From Protaetiibacter intestinalis (lineage in GTDB: Bacteria > Actinomycetota > Actinomycetes > Actinomycetales > Microbacteriaceae): DNA of 64,000 nt. The position numbers and the translations under genes are program-made. The stretch covers positions 1,860,001 through 1,924,000 of the forward strand of contig NZ_CP032630.1 in the NCBI RefSeq assembly GCF_003627075.1, read 5' to 3'. The notes beneath the pieces were generated by a model that ran no database searches, was not told where the DNA came from, and worked only from the letters and a program-made list of their open reading frames with translations. Below, one piece after another: positions 56,233 through 64,000 of this stretch (the first letter of the stretch is position 1; each line of letters starts with the position of its first letter).

Positions 56233-57594
56233 ATGGCGGGTTCGGCGGACGCGCAGTTGCGCGAGCGGATGGGGGCCGCGCTCGGCCTCGACGTCGCGGC
56301 GGTGAACGTGGCGGGTCGCGGCACCCTGGAGTCCGCGTACCCGGTGTCGGATCTGGCCGCGGCATCCGTGGCCGCCGTGGGCGCCGGGGTGACGGCCCTG
56401 CTCGACGCGCTCGGGCTGGGGCGCCCGCCCGCGACGGTCCGGCGCGAGCTCGCGGATGCGTGGTTCCGGGCGGGGGTGCGGCCGGTCGGCTGGATCGCGC
56501 CGACGCCCTGGGACCCGATCGCGGGCGACTACCGCGCGGCGGACGGCTGGATCCGGCTGCACACGAACGCACCGGCCCACCGTCAGGCGGCGCTGCGCGT
56601 GCTCGGCGTCGACGCCGACCGCGAGTCGGTGGCGCGGGCGGTGGCGATCTGGCACGCCGACGAGCTCGAGGCGGATGTCGTGGCCGAGGGCGGCTGCGCG
56701 GCCGCCATGCGCACGCCCGAGGAGTGGCGCCGGCATCCGCAGGGTGCGGCGGTCGCCGCGGAACCGCTCGTCGCGCGCGAGCCGACCGACGCATCCGAGG
56801 CGGTCTCGCGTTGGCGCCCCACCGTCGACCGCCCGCTCGCGGGCCTGTACGTGCTCGACCTGACGCGCGTGCTCGCGGGCCCCGTCGCCACCCGCACGCT
56901 CGCGGGCCTCGGGGCCGAGGTGCTGCGCATCGACCCGTCGGGGTGGGACGAACCCGCCCTCGCCCACGAGGTGACGATCGGCAAGCGCACCGGCCGCCTC
57001 GACGCGCGCGACCCGGAGGGGCTCGGGAGGCTGCTGCGGCTGCTCGGGCAGGCCGACGTCGTGGTGCACGGCTACCGGCGCGACGCGCTCGAGCGGCTCG
57101 GTGCCGGCGCTTCGGCCCGGCGCGCGGCCCGCCCCGGACTCGTCGACGTGTCGCTCGACGCCTACGGGCACTCCGGGCCGTGGGCGGCGCGGCGCGGCTT
57201 CGACAGCCTCGTGCAGATGTCGTCGGGCATCGCGGATGCCGGCATGCGCTCGGCCGCGGCGGAGGTGCCGGTGCCGCTCCCGGTGCAGGCCCTCGACCAG
57301 GCGACCGGCTACCTGATGGCCGCGGCCGTGCTCGCCGGGCTGCGCGACCGCGTGGTCGACGGTGTCGGCTCCGAGGCGCGGCTGTCGCTCGCCCGCACCG
57401 CCGTCGAGCTGGAGGCCGGACGCGGGCTGCCGCGGGCGACCCGCGCCGCCGTGCCCGGCCCCGAGGACGGCACCCTGCTGCAGACGGGGTGGGGGCCGGT
57501 GCGCGTGCTGCCGGCGCCGCTCGAACTCCCCGGCGTCCGCATCGGCTGGGACCGCGCCCCCCGCGCCATCGGCAGCGACAACCCCACCTGGTGA
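56233..57594 (+). CDS. CaiB/BaiF family (class III) CoA-transferase
   Basis: A 453-residue protein of the formyl-CoA transferase/CaiB family. The second half carries the recognisable core: L-Y-V-L-D-L-T-R-V-L-A-G-P (about residue 210), L-G-A-E-V-L-R-I-D-P, and V-S-L-D-A-Y-G-H-S-G-P-W-A-A-R-R-G-F-D-S, where the Asp catalytic position and G-Y/G-H-S-G-P contacts are expected. The N-terminal 190 residues appear to be a reduced, related half, as in two-domain family members. The acyl acceptor is unknown and no partner metabolic gene is adjacent. ATG 56233 is probably leaderless. It ends beside the second palindromic element. Confidence 0.8.
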   Translation: MAGSADAQLRERMGAALGLDVAAVNVAGRGTLESAYPVSDLAAASVAAVGAGVTALLDALGLGRPPATVRRELADAWFRAGVRPVGWIAPTPWDPIAGDYRAADGWIRLHTNAPAHRQAALRVLGVDADRESVARAVAIWHADELEADVVAEGGCAAAMRTPEEWRRHPQGAAVAAEPLVAREPTDASEAVSRWRPTVDRPLAGLYVLDLTRVLAGPVATRTLAGLGAEVLRIDPSGWDEPALAHEVTIGKRTGRLDARDPEGLGRLLRLLGQADVVVHGYRRDALERLGAGASARRAARPGLVDVSLDAYGHSGPWAARRGFDSLVQMSSGIADAGMRSAAAEVPVPLPVQALDQATGYLMAAAVLAGLRDRVVDGVGSEARLSLARTAVELEAGRGLPRATRAAVPGPEDGTLLQTGWGPVRVLPAPLELPGVRIGWDRAPRAIGSDNPTW

Positions 57595-57599
57595 GGGGG

Positions 57600-57835
57600 C
57601 GGCCCCTCCCGCCGGTTGAGTGCCGCGCGAAGCGGCACCCCCGCCGCGGGTTGAGTAGCCGCGAGCGGCACCCCCCTCCGCGGGTTGAGTAGCCCGCGCA
57701 GCGGGCGTATCGATACCCCTGCAGGCGTGGATGCAGAGGCCTCACGGAGGAAAGGCGCCCCATCGAGGGGCGCCTTTCCTGGTTTCGATACGCCGCGCTC
57801 TGCGCGGCACTCAACCAGCGGGAGGGTGGTGGCGG
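57600..57835 (-). repeat. Composite palindromic repeat element, copy 2 (inverted)
   Basis: Read on the minus strand it has the same order as copy 1: GTATCGAAACC (from 57792), a 13-bp perfect hairpin GGAAAGGCGCCCC/GGGGCGCCTTTCC (57749-57761 and 57767-57779), GTGAGGCC..TCCACGCCTGCA, GGTATCGATAC, then three GGCTACTCAACC-type arms (their GTTGAGT complements start at 57615, 57650 and 57684). It lies between the convergent CoA-transferase and gnd genes and is likely to end both transcripts. The hairpin sequence differs from copy 1 but pairing is kept. Confidence 0.75.
57749..57779. terminator. Terminator-like hairpin within repeat copy 2
   Basis: A 13-bp perfect GC-rich stem with a 5-nt ATCGA loop, placed between convergent genes. 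The plus-strand end carries CTTTCCTGGTTTC, a weak pyrimidine tail. Confidence 0.55.
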
Positions 57836-57844
57836 CCGGAAGCC

Positions 57845-59299
57845 TCAGTGCGTGTCGACGGCCTCGATCTCGGTGCGGTCGCCCGACCACAGGGTGTGGA
57901 AGGTGCCGTCGCGGTCGATGCGCTTGTAGGTGTGCGCGCCGAAGAAGTCGCGCTGGCCCTGCACGAGGGCGGCTGGCAGGCGGTCGGCCCGCAGCCCGTC
58001 GTAGTAGGCGAGCGAGGAGGAGAACGCCGGCGAGGGGATGCCCGCGCGCGCCGCGGCGACCACGACACGACGCCAGGCCTGCTGGGTGCGGGCCATGGCA
58101 TCCGCGAAGTAGGGCGCCGTGACGAGGGCGACGAGGCCCGGGTCGGCGGCGTACGCCTCGGTGATGCGGTTGAGGAACTGGGCGCGGATGATGCAGCCGC
58201 CGCGCCAGATGGCGGCGATGTCGCCCTTCTTGATGTCCCAGCCGTACTGCTCGGCGCCCGCGACGATGGCGTCGAAGCCCTGCGAGTAGGCGATGATCTT
58301 CGACGCGTAGAGCGCCTGGCGCACGTCCTCGACGAAGGCCTCCGGGTCGCTCACGTCGAGCGTCTCGTCGGGCCCGGGGAGGTCGGCGGCGGCCGCGCGC
58401 TGCGCGGGCTTCGACGACAGCGAACGGGCGAACACGGCCTCCGCGATGCCCGACACGGGCACCCCGAGGTCGAGCGCGGTCTGCACGGTCCACGCGCCGG
58501 TGCCCTTGGCGCCCGCCTGGTCGAGGATGACGTCGACGAGCGGCGCGCCGGTCGACGCGTCCACCTGACGCAGCACCTCGGCGGTGATCTCGATGAGGTA
58601 GCTCTCGAGCTCGCCGCGGTTCCACTCGGCGAAGATGTCCGCGATCTCGGCCGGGGTCTTGCCGGTGCCCTTGCGGATGAGGTCGTACGCCTCGGCGATG
58701 AGCTGCATGTCGGCGTACTCGATGCCGTTGTGGATCATCTTCACGAAGTGGCCGGCGCCGTCGTGGCCGACGTGGGTGACGCACGGCTCGCCCTCGGCGA
58801 CCGCGGCGATCGACTTCAGGATCGGACCGAGCGTGACCCACGACTCGTCGGATCCGCCGGGCATGATCGAGGGGCCGTTGAGGGCGCCCTCCTCGCCGCC
58901 GGAGATGCCGGCGCCGACGAAGTTGATGCCGGTCTCGCGCACCGCCTTCTCGCGGCGGATGGTGTCGGTGAACAGGGCGTTGCCGCCGTCGACGATGATG
59001 TCGCCCGGCTCGAACACGCGCACGAGCTCGTCGATGACGGCGTCGGTGCCGGCGCCCGCCTTGACCATGATAATCGCGGTGCGGGGCTTGGAGAGGGTCG
59101 CCGCGAACTCCTCGTACGTCTTCGCGGGCAGGAACCCTGCCTCGGGATGCTCGTCGACGAGCGTCTCGGTCTTCTCGTAGCTGCGGTTGAAGATCGCGAC
59201 CGTGTTGCCGCCGCGACTGGCGAGGTTGCGGGCCAGGTTCGAGCCCATCACCGCCAGTCCGACGACGCCGATGTTGGCCTGAGCTCCGGATGCGGACAC
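57845..59299 (-). CDS. gnd: 6-phosphogluconate dehydrogenase (decarboxylating, NADP)
   Basis: A 484-residue 6PGDH of the long (GndA) type, converting 6-phosphogluconate to ribulose 5-phosphate, CO2 and NADPH in the oxidative pentose phosphate pathway. Landmarks are G-L-A-V-M-G-S-N-L-A-R-N (dinucleotide site), N-R-S-Y-E-K-T, the G-I-S-G-G-E-E-G-A signature, K-M-I-H-N-G-I-E-Y (catalytic Lys), and I-W-R-G-G-C-I-I-R. GTG 59299 is preferred because AAAGG lies 8 nt upstream; GTG 59308 directly follows that sequence and is the alternative. TACCCT at 59339-59344 (minus strand) could be its -10. It lies downstream of the hexuronate operon but has its own promoter region. Confidence 0.95.
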   Translation of the reverse strand: MSASGAQANIGVVGLAVMGSNLARNLASRGGNTVAIFNRSYEKTETLVDEHPEAGFLPAKTYEEFAATLSKPRTAIIMVKAGAGTDAVIDELVRVFEPGDIIVDGGNALFTDTIRREKAVRETGINFVGAGISGGEEGALNGPSIMPGGSDESWVTLGPILKSIAAVAEGEPCVTHVGHDGAGHFVKMIHNGIEYADMQLIAEAYDLIRKGTGKTPAEIADIFAEWNRGELESYLIEITAEVLRQVDASTGAPLVDVILDQAGAKGTGAWTVQTALDLGVPVSGIAEAVFARSLSSKPAQRAAAADLPGPDETLDVSDPEAFVEDVRQALYASKIIAYSQGFDAIVAGAEQYGWDIKKGDIAAIWRGGCIIRAQFLNRITEAYAADPGLVALVTAPYFADAMARTQQAWRRVVVAAARAGIPSPAFSSSLAYYDGLRADRLPAALVQGQRDFFGAHTYKRIDRDGTFHTLWSGDRTEIEAVDTH

Positions 59300-59368
59300 G
59301 CGTGACACCTTTCGATGTGGTGGGGGATCGCCTTCAGGGTATCGGTTCGCGCATGCCGTGGCGGCGGC

Positions 59369-60313
59369 TCAGCGGATGACGGGGTCGCCGTCGGTGCACA
59401 GCTCGGCCCGCGTTGGGGCGCCCTCCCAGTCGCCCGGGTGCAGGCACGCGGCCGCACCGGTCGCGACGGCGAGCGCCAGGCGCTCCTCGGGCGGTGCACC
59501 CGCGAGCCGCTCGGCGAGGTAGCCGGCCACGAACGCGTCGCCCGCGCCGACCGTGTCGACGACGGTGGGCACCGGGATCGCGTCGCGGCGCAGCAGGCGC
59601 CCGTCGACGAGTGCGACGGCGCCCGCCTCGCCGAGCTTGACGACCGCCTCGCGGGGTCCGAGTGCGGCGAGCCCGCGGGCCAGCACCTCCGGGTCGCGGC
59701 TGTCGCTGCCGAGCACGAGCCGCGCCTCGTCGTCGCCCGCGAACACGATGTCGGCGAGCGCGACGAGTTCGCGATGCACGGGAACCGCCTCCGCGGGCGC
59801 CCACAGGGCCGCGCGGTGGTTGACGTCGTAGGAGACGGTGGCGCCCGCCGCGCGCGCGAGCTCGGCCGCGTGCCGCACGGCGGCGGCGGCCGAGACGGAG
59901 AGCGCGGGCGTGATGCCCGTCAGGTGCAGGATGTCGTGCGCGCCGAGCGCGAGCCCGTCGAGGTCGGCGGGGGAGAGGCGGCTGCCTGCGCTCCCTGCGC
60001 GGTGGTAGGTGACGCGGGTGCGCCCGGGCGTGGGCGTCTCCTTGAGCAGCAGTCCCGTCGCCGCCGTGTCGACGGCGGCGCGCACCTCGACGCCCTCCGC
60101 GCGCAGCTCCCGCAGGATGCGCTGCCCCAGCCCGTCGTCGCCGACGCGTCCGATCCAGGTGACCGCGGCACCGAGTCGTGCCGCGCCGATGGCGACGTTG
60201 CCTTCTGCCCCGCCGGTGCCGACGGTCAGCGTGTCGAGTCGCGCGAGGGTGCCGATGCCCGGGGTGCGCAGCACCCCGAGGGCCTCGCCGAGGGTCACGA
60301 GCCGCCCGCTCAT
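59369..60313 (-). CDS. kdgK: 2-dehydro-3-deoxygluconokinase (PfkB family)
   Basis: A 314-residue PfkB-family sugar kinase. The N-terminal sequence G-T-G-G-A-E-G-N-V-A-I-G-A-A-R-L-G and the C-terminal D-T-V-G-A-G-D-A-F-V-A-G-Y (catalytic Asp within G-A-G-D) are the two PfkB signatures. It phosphorylates 2-keto-3-deoxygluconate to KDPG, the substrate of the aldolase encoded just upstream. Its ATG overlaps the eda stop (ATGA), so the two steps are coupled. The operon order uxaC-eda-kdgK indicates catabolism of glucuronate or galacturonate, with the mannonate/altronate steps encoded elsewhere. Confidence 0.9.
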   Translation of the reverse strand: MSGRLVTLGEALGVLRTPGIGTLARLDTLTVGTGGAEGNVAIGAARLGAAVTWIGRVGDDGLGQRILRELRAEGVEVRAAVDTAATGLLLKETPTPGRTRVTYHRAGSAGSRLSPADLDGLALGAHDILHLTGITPALSVSAAAAVRHAAELARAAGATVSYDVNHRAALWAPAEAVPVHRELVALADIVFAGDDEARLVLGSDSRDPEVLARGLAALGPREAVVKLGEAGAVALVDGRLLRRDAIPVPTVVDTVGAGDAFVAGYLAERLAGAPPEERLALAVATGAAACLHPGDWEGAPTRAELCTDGDPVIR

Positions 60314-60936
60314 CGCGGCACCGCCGCGGCGCGGACGGTGTCCACGCTGAGCTGCTCGATGGCCGCCCAGTCGCCCGCCGCGACGTCCGACCGCGGCACC
60401 ATCCAGCTGCCGCTCACGGCGAACACGGCCGGCGTCGCCAGGTAGTCGGCCGCGTTGGCGGCGGTGACCCCGCCGCTCGGCAGGAACCGCATCCCGGGGA
60501 AGGGGCCGCTGAGCGCCTCGATTGCGGCGCGTCCTCCGAGCACCTCCGCGGGGAAGAATTTGACGCGGTCGAGTCCGAGGCGGAGGGCTCGCTGCACCTC
60601 GCTCGCGGTCGCGACCCCTGGCAGCACTTCGAGGCCGCGTGCGAGGGCGCGCTCCACGATCTCGGGGTCGAGTCCGGGGCTCACGACGAACCTCGCGCCC
60701 GCGTCGGCGACCTCGTCCACCTGCCGAGGTTCGAGCACGGTGCCGGCCCCCACGAGGAAGCCGGGGTCGGCGGCGGAGATGCGGGCGATCGCGGGGATGC
60801 CGGCGGGGGTGCGCAGCGTGATCTCGGCGCAGCCGATGCCGCCCGCCGCGAGCGCGGCGGCGAGGTCGGGGCCGGCATCCGGGTCGTCGAGGACGACGAC
60901 CGGCACGATGCCGATCCGTTCGAGGGTCGACATCAT
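60310..60936 (-). CDS. eda: KDPG/KHG aldolase
   Basis: A 208-residue class I aldolase that cleaves KDPG to pyruvate and glyceraldehyde 3-phosphate. The Glu of C-A-E-I-T-L-R-T-P (near residue 42) and the Schiff-base Lys of D-R-V-K-F-F-P-A-E (near 128) are visible, along with the G-A-G-T-V-L and L-P-S-G-G-V-T phosphate-binding turns. Length is typical. ATG 60936 overlaps the uxaC stop; a second ATG (60933) follows immediately and is equally possible. It lies between uxaC and kdgK in a fully coupled operon. Confidence 0.95.
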   Translation of the reverse strand: MMSTLERIGIVPVVVLDDPDAGPDLAAALAAGGIGCAEITLRTPAGIPAIARISAADPGFLVGAGTVLEPRQVDEVADAGARFVVSPGLDPEIVERALARGLEVLPGVATASEVQRALRLGLDRVKFFPAEVLGGRAAIEALSGPFPGMRFLPSGGVTAANAADYLATPAVFAVSGSWMVPRSDVAAGDWAAIEQLSVDTVRAAAVPR

Positions 60937-62369
60937 CCGCCGTCTCCCGGTCGTGCGTAGGCGGCGCGGGGCAGCGTCACCGTCAGGTCGATCGCCGTCT
61001 CGATCGCCTCGTCGAGTCCGAGGCGATGCTCGGCCACGAGCTTCGCGAGGTAGCCCGCGTCGATGCGCCGGGCGAGGTCGTGGCGGGCGGGGATCGAGGC
61101 GAAGGCGCGGGTGTCGTCGACGAATCCGCTCGTGTTGTAGAAGCCGGCGGTCTCGGTCGTGAGCTCGCGGAACCGCGCGAGGCCCCCGGGCGCGTCGAGG
61201 AACCACCACGGCGCGCCCAGCAGCACGCTCGGGTAGGCACCCGCGAGGGGGGCGAGCTCGCGCGAGTACGCGGTCTCGTCGACCGTGAAGAGGATGAGCC
61301 GGAAGCGCGGGTCGTGCCCGACCGCGTCGAGCAGCGGACGCAGCGCGCGCGTGAACTCGACCCCCCGCGGAATGTCGAATCCGAGGTCGGATCCGTAGCG
61401 CCCGGCGACCTGGGCCGAGTGGTCGCGCACGACGCCGGGGTGCAGCTGCATGACGAGGCCGTCCTCGAGCGACATGCGGGCGCTCTCGAAGAGCATGTGC
61501 GCCGCGTACGCCTCGGCCTCGCGGACGCCGAGCGGGCCGCGCAAGGCAGCCGCGAAGAGGCGCTGCGCCTCCTCGGCGGGCAGCGGCGTGGTGTCGGGGG
61601 TGCGGTGACCGTGGTCGGTGGCGCGGGCGCCCGCCGCGACGAAGTACCGGCGGCGTTCGCGGAGCGCCTCGAGGAAGCCCGCCTGGTCGCCCACCTCGAC
61701 GCCCGAGGCGGCCGACAGCTCGTCGATGGCCGCGCGCCATCCGGCGCCGTCGGGGTGGAAGAGCACGTCGGGGCGGAAGGTGGGCACCACCCGGTCGCCC
61801 CAGCCGTCACGGCGCAGGGTCGCGTGGTCGGCGAGGGCGGAGGTGGCGGAGTCGGTCGTGCCGAGCACCTCGATGCCGAAGCGCTCGAACAGGGCCCGGA
61901 TGCGGAACTCGGGTCGGGCGAGGGTCTCGAGCAGTTCGTCGTAGAGCAGGTCCGCGGTCGCGGCGGAGGGGGCGCGGCTCACCCCGAACACCTCGACGAG
62001 CTCGTGCTCGAGCCAGTAGCGGGTGGGCGTGCCGCGGAAGGCTCGCCAGTGCTCGCAGAAGCGCCGCCAGATCTCGCGGCGGTCGTGCTGGACGGGGCCG
62101 CCGTCCCGCGGCGGGATGCCGAGCTCGTGGTGCGGTACGCCCTGCGAGACGAGCATGCGCAGCAGATAGTGATCGGGGATGACGAAGAGCTCGGCGGCGT
62201 CGCCGAAGGCCTCGTCGCGCGCGAGGGTGCCGGCGTCGACGTGGCCGTGCATCGACACGATGGGGAGGTCGGCGGTCCGACCGTGGATCTCGCGTGCGAT
62301 CGCGCGCCGGGTCGGCTCGGCCGGGAGCGCCCGGTCGGGATCGAGCGTCCAGCGGGGGTGCTCGGACAC
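60933..62369 (-). CDS. uxaC: Glucuronate/galacturonate isomerase
   Basis: A 478-residue uronate isomerase of the amidohydrolase superfamily, converting D-glucuronate to fructuronate (or galacturonate to tagaturonate). The metal-binding H-G-H (S-M-H-G-H-V-D, about residues 39-45) and later W-W-F-L-D and T-S-G-F-V-D-D-T-R segments match UxaC, and the length fits. GTG 62369 follows GAGGAGG at 5 nt. It is the first gene of the operon with eda and kdgK and is divergent from a LacI regulator. A perfect 10-bp inverted repeat lies upstream and is a candidate operator. Confidence 0.95.
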   Translation of the reverse strand: MSEHPRWTLDPDRALPAEPTRRAIAREIHGRTADLPIVSMHGHVDAGTLARDEAFGDAAELFVIPDHYLLRMLVSQGVPHHELGIPPRDGGPVQHDRREIWRRFCEHWRAFRGTPTRYWLEHELVEVFGVSRAPSAATADLLYDELLETLARPEFRIRALFERFGIEVLGTTDSATSALADHATLRRDGWGDRVVPTFRPDVLFHPDGAGWRAAIDELSAASGVEVGDQAGFLEALRERRRYFVAAGARATDHGHRTPDTTPLPAEEAQRLFAAALRGPLGVREAEAYAAHMLFESARMSLEDGLVMQLHPGVVRDHSAQVAGRYGSDLGFDIPRGVEFTRALRPLLDAVGHDPRFRLILFTVDETAYSRELAPLAGAYPSVLLGAPWWFLDAPGGLARFRELTTETAGFYNTSGFVDDTRAFASIPARHDLARRIDAGYLAKLVAEHRLGLDEAIETAIDLTVTLPRAAYARPGDGG

Positions 62370-62399
62370 CTGCGCCTCCTCATCGAAACGTCGATATCT

Positions 62400-62421
62400 G
62401 AAACAAGACCCGTCTTGTTTC
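62400..62421. promoter_or_regulatory. Perfect inverted repeat, candidate LacI-family operator
   Basis: GAAACAAGAC-CC-GTCTTGTTTC, 10-bp arms with a 2-bp centre, 31 bp upstream of uxaC GTG 62369. A smaller repeat ATCGA-AACG-TCGAT lies beside it (about 62382-62395). The symmetry and place between the LacI gene and the uxaC operon suggest an operator for hexuronate-responsive repression. It could also form a leader hairpin. Confidence 0.6.
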
Positions 62422-62505
62422 GTTGCTGCCGAGAACCGGAGTTGCCGGTTTCATCGGGATCTCCGGCCAACTATAGGGGCAGCGTGACCAATTTGGCGAG
62501 GGGGG

Positions 62506-62535
62506 TTGACGAAACTCTGAAAAGGTTTGCAGAAT
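62506..62535 (+). promoter_or_regulatory. Promoter of LacI-family gene
   Basis: TTGACG (62506-62511), 18-bp spacer, CAGAAT (62530-62535). The spacer contains GAAAC/GTTT segments that might be a weaker half of an operator. Confidence 0.45.
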
Positions 62536-62583
62536 GGGCGGCATCCCGGGGCAGCCCGCTCCGGGCCGGCACGAGGTGGTGTG

Positions 62584-63636
62584 ATGGCGGTCACGATCCG
62601 CGACGTCGCGAAGGCGACCGGGGTCTCGATCTCGACGGTGTCGCGTGCGCTCGCGACACCCGAGCAGGTGGCCGAGCCCACCCGGCTGCTCGTGCAGCAG
62701 GCGGCGCGCGAGATGGGCTACCGGCCCAACCGTGCGGCCCGCGGACTCATCACGGGGCGCACCGCGTGCATCGGGCTCGTCGTGCCCGACCTCGAGAACC
62801 CCTTCTTCGGATCGATCGGGAAGGGCGTGCAGGACCGCGCCCGATCCGCCGGCTACGCCGTGTTCATCGGCGACTCCGGTGAGGACCCGACCCTCGAGGC
62901 CGAGGTGGTGCGCAGCATCGCCAAACAGGTCGACGGCGTCATCCTGTGCTCGGCGCGCGGCACCGACGAGACGATCCTCGAGCTCGCCGGCGACACCCCC
63001 GTCGTACTCGTCAACCGGTCGATCGAGGGCCTCGAGTCGATCAACTTCGACAACGCGGCGGGACTGCGCGCGATCATGCAGCACCTCGTCGCCCTCGGCC
63101 ACACGACGATCGCCTACGCCGCGGGCCCAGCGAACTCGTGGTCGAGCCGTCGCCGCACCGAGGCCTTCCGCGCCTTCGGTGAGGCCGCGCCCGCGCTCAC
63201 CCTCGTCGAGCTCGGCGACTTCCCACCCGTCTTCGACGGCGGCGTGCGCGCGGCCGACCTCGCGATCGCGAGCGGTGCGACCGCCGTCGTCGCCTACAAC
63301 GACCTCATGGCCCTCGGCCTCATCGACCGGCTGCGCCAGCGCGGCATGCGCGCCCCCGACGACATGAGCATCGCGAGCTTCGACAACGTCGCCGTCTCGG
63401 CGATGGTGTGGCCGAAGCTCACGACCGTCGACTTTCCGCGCGTCCAGATGGGCCGCGCCTGCGTCGACACCCTGCTCGATCTCGTGCTGGGGCGGCCGCA
63501 CGCCGCCCCGCGCACCCCCGAACTCCCCGTCGAACTGGTCGTGCGTCAGTCGACGGGCGTCGCCCCCGCATCTGCAGCGATCCGCGGAGCCGACATCCCC
63601 GCCGCGACCTCGATGGGAGCGGTGACCACCCCCTGA
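62584..63636 (+). CDS. LacI-family transcriptional regulator
   Basis: A 350-residue LacI/GalR regulator. The N-terminal helix-turn-helix reads V-T-I-R-D-V-A-K-A-T-G-V-S-I-S-T-V-S-R-A, followed by the hinge helix (R-P-N-R-A-A-R-G-L) and a periplasmic-binding-protein-like effector domain with G-L-V-V-P-D-L-E-N-P-F-F and a closing F-D-N-V-A region. Divergent from uxaC-eda-kdgK and upstream of a transporter lipoprotein gene, it probably represses both in the absence of a hexuronate or a downstream intermediate. ATG 62584 is preferred; GTG 62581 is three bases upstream, both near AGGTGG. Confidence 0.93.
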   Translation: MAVTIRDVAKATGVSISTVSRALATPEQVAEPTRLLVQQAAREMGYRPNRAARGLITGRTACIGLVVPDLENPFFGSIGKGVQDRARSAGYAVFIGDSGEDPTLEAEVVRSIAKQVDGVILCSARGTDETILELAGDTPVVLVNRSIEGLESINFDNAAGLRAIMQHLVALGHTTIAYAAGPANSWSSRRRTEAFRAFGEAAPALTLVELGDFPPVFDGGVRAADLAIASGATAVVAYNDLMALGLIDRLRQRGMRAPDDMSIASFDNVAVSAMVWPKLTTVDFPRVQMGRACVDTLLDLVLGRPHAAPRTPELPVELVVRQSTGVAPASAAIRGADIPAATSMGAVTTP

Positions 63637-63679
63637 GATCCGGACGCTGGTGTCCGGATGCCAAGAGAAAGAAGTCGAT

Positions 63680-64000
63680 ATGCGTACTCGCACGAGTAGA
63701 TATCTCCTTGCGACCGTGGCTGCACTCGGTCTCGCGCTCGCGGGATGCACGGCGCCCGGAAGCGGCACCACTCCGAACACCGACGACACGGGAGAGGTGC
63801 CGGACACCCCGTCGGCACCCGTCACGCTCAACATCCTCGACGTCGCCGGCAACCAGAAGCTGACCGGCCCGATGGTCGACCAGTTCGTCGCGGAGCACCC
63901 CGACGTGATCTCCTCGGTCACCTGGGAGTCGGCCGGCTCGCCCGACCTCGTCGGCACGATCAAGCCGCAGGTCGACAGCGGGCAGCTCTCGGTCGACCTC
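63680..64000 (+). CDS. ABC-transporter solute-binding lipoprotein (partial)
   Basis: The frame from ATG 63680 is open to the window edge (107 codons). M-R-T-R-T-S-R then a hydrophobic core ending L-A-G-C (Cys 23) forms a lipoprotein signal peptide; a Thr/Ser/Pro/Gly-rich linker follows, then V-T-L-N-I-L-D-V-A-G-N-Q-K-L-T and D-Q-F-V-A-E-H-P, the start of a family 1 extracellular solute-binding fold. It should bind an oligosaccharide or uronate and deliver it to permeases encoded beyond the window. Positioned behind the LacI gene, hexuronide uptake is the probable role. No strong Shine-Dalgarno sequence precedes the ATG. Confidence 0.85.
   Translation, partial: MRTRTSRYLLATVAALGLALAGCTAPGSGTTPNTDDTGEVPDTPSAPVTLNILDVAGNQKLTGPMVDQFVAEHPDVISSVTWESAGSPDLVGTIKPQVDSGQLSVDL

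Overview
The window is chromosomal DNA of a high-GC Gram-positive actinobacterium, most likely a member of the Microbacteriaceae. The grounds are the very high GC content, many GTG starts, a WhiB regulator in a conserved whiB / DUF5719 / zincin-like / DUF3499 / phosphomannomutase / ahcY neighbourhood, and an intergenic palindrome family ('GGTTGAGTAGCC...GTATCGAAACC') that I associate with this family. I see no tRNA, rRNA, CRISPR array, transposase or prophage gene.

Region 1 (1-23.3 kb) is a cell-surface polysaccharide locus. It holds a partial flippase-like membrane protein, an SDR sugar epimerase, several GT2 glycosyltransferases (one fused to GT4), a GT61 enzyme, two left-handed beta-helix acyltransferases, an FdtA/QdtA-type ketoisomerase, a DPM1-like transferase with a DUF2304 partner, a DUF2142 membrane protein, a WecB-like 2-epimerase, a Wzx-like flippase, a Gfo/Idh oxidoreductase with a DegT aminotransferase, and two tandem O-antigen-ligase/polymerase-like proteins. 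Together they suggest synthesis, export and polymerisation of a glycan containing 2,3-diamino sugars. Lines I counted by hand are 57-72% GC before about 20.6 kb and 73-78% after it, so most of the locus may be exchangeable.

Region 2 (23.3-28.7 kb) has a methyltransferase, an acyl-CoA dehydrogenase, mannose-6-phosphate isomerase, a DJ-1/PfpI-AraC regulator, a 35-residue membrane peptide and UDP-glucose 4-epimerase. Region 3 (28.7-39.3 kb) is the conserved actinobacterial block from whiB to ahcY, followed by divergent RDD and SpoIIM-like membrane proteins. Region 4 (39.3-45.0 kb) has an acidic secreted protein, a histidine kinase/response regulator pair, an aquaporin, and an orphan cytochrome b next to a SnoaL-like protein. 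Region 5 (45.0-47.7 kb) is a three-gene operon: a KAS III-like enzyme, a heme-oxygenase-like diiron oxidase candidate and an unrecognised protein. Region 6 (47.8-54.5 kb) is an alpha-galactoside utilisation operon (GH36, GPH transporter, GH13) followed by prs.

Region 7 (54.5-59.3 kb) carries two copies of the palindromic repeat, a Cys/Met-rich copper-storage-like protein, two small proteins, a CoA-transferase family III protein and 6-phosphogluconate dehydrogenase. Region 8 (59.3-64 kb) is a hexuronate operon (uxaC-eda-kdgK) divergent from a LacI regulator and the start of an ABC-transporter lipoprotein cut by the window edge.

Twelve start codons in the window sit 6 or 7 nt after a -10-like hexamer (eleven TANNNT, one GATAAT), which indicates widespread leaderless transcription. 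All functional statements are family-level inferences from reading the sequence; no database search was run.
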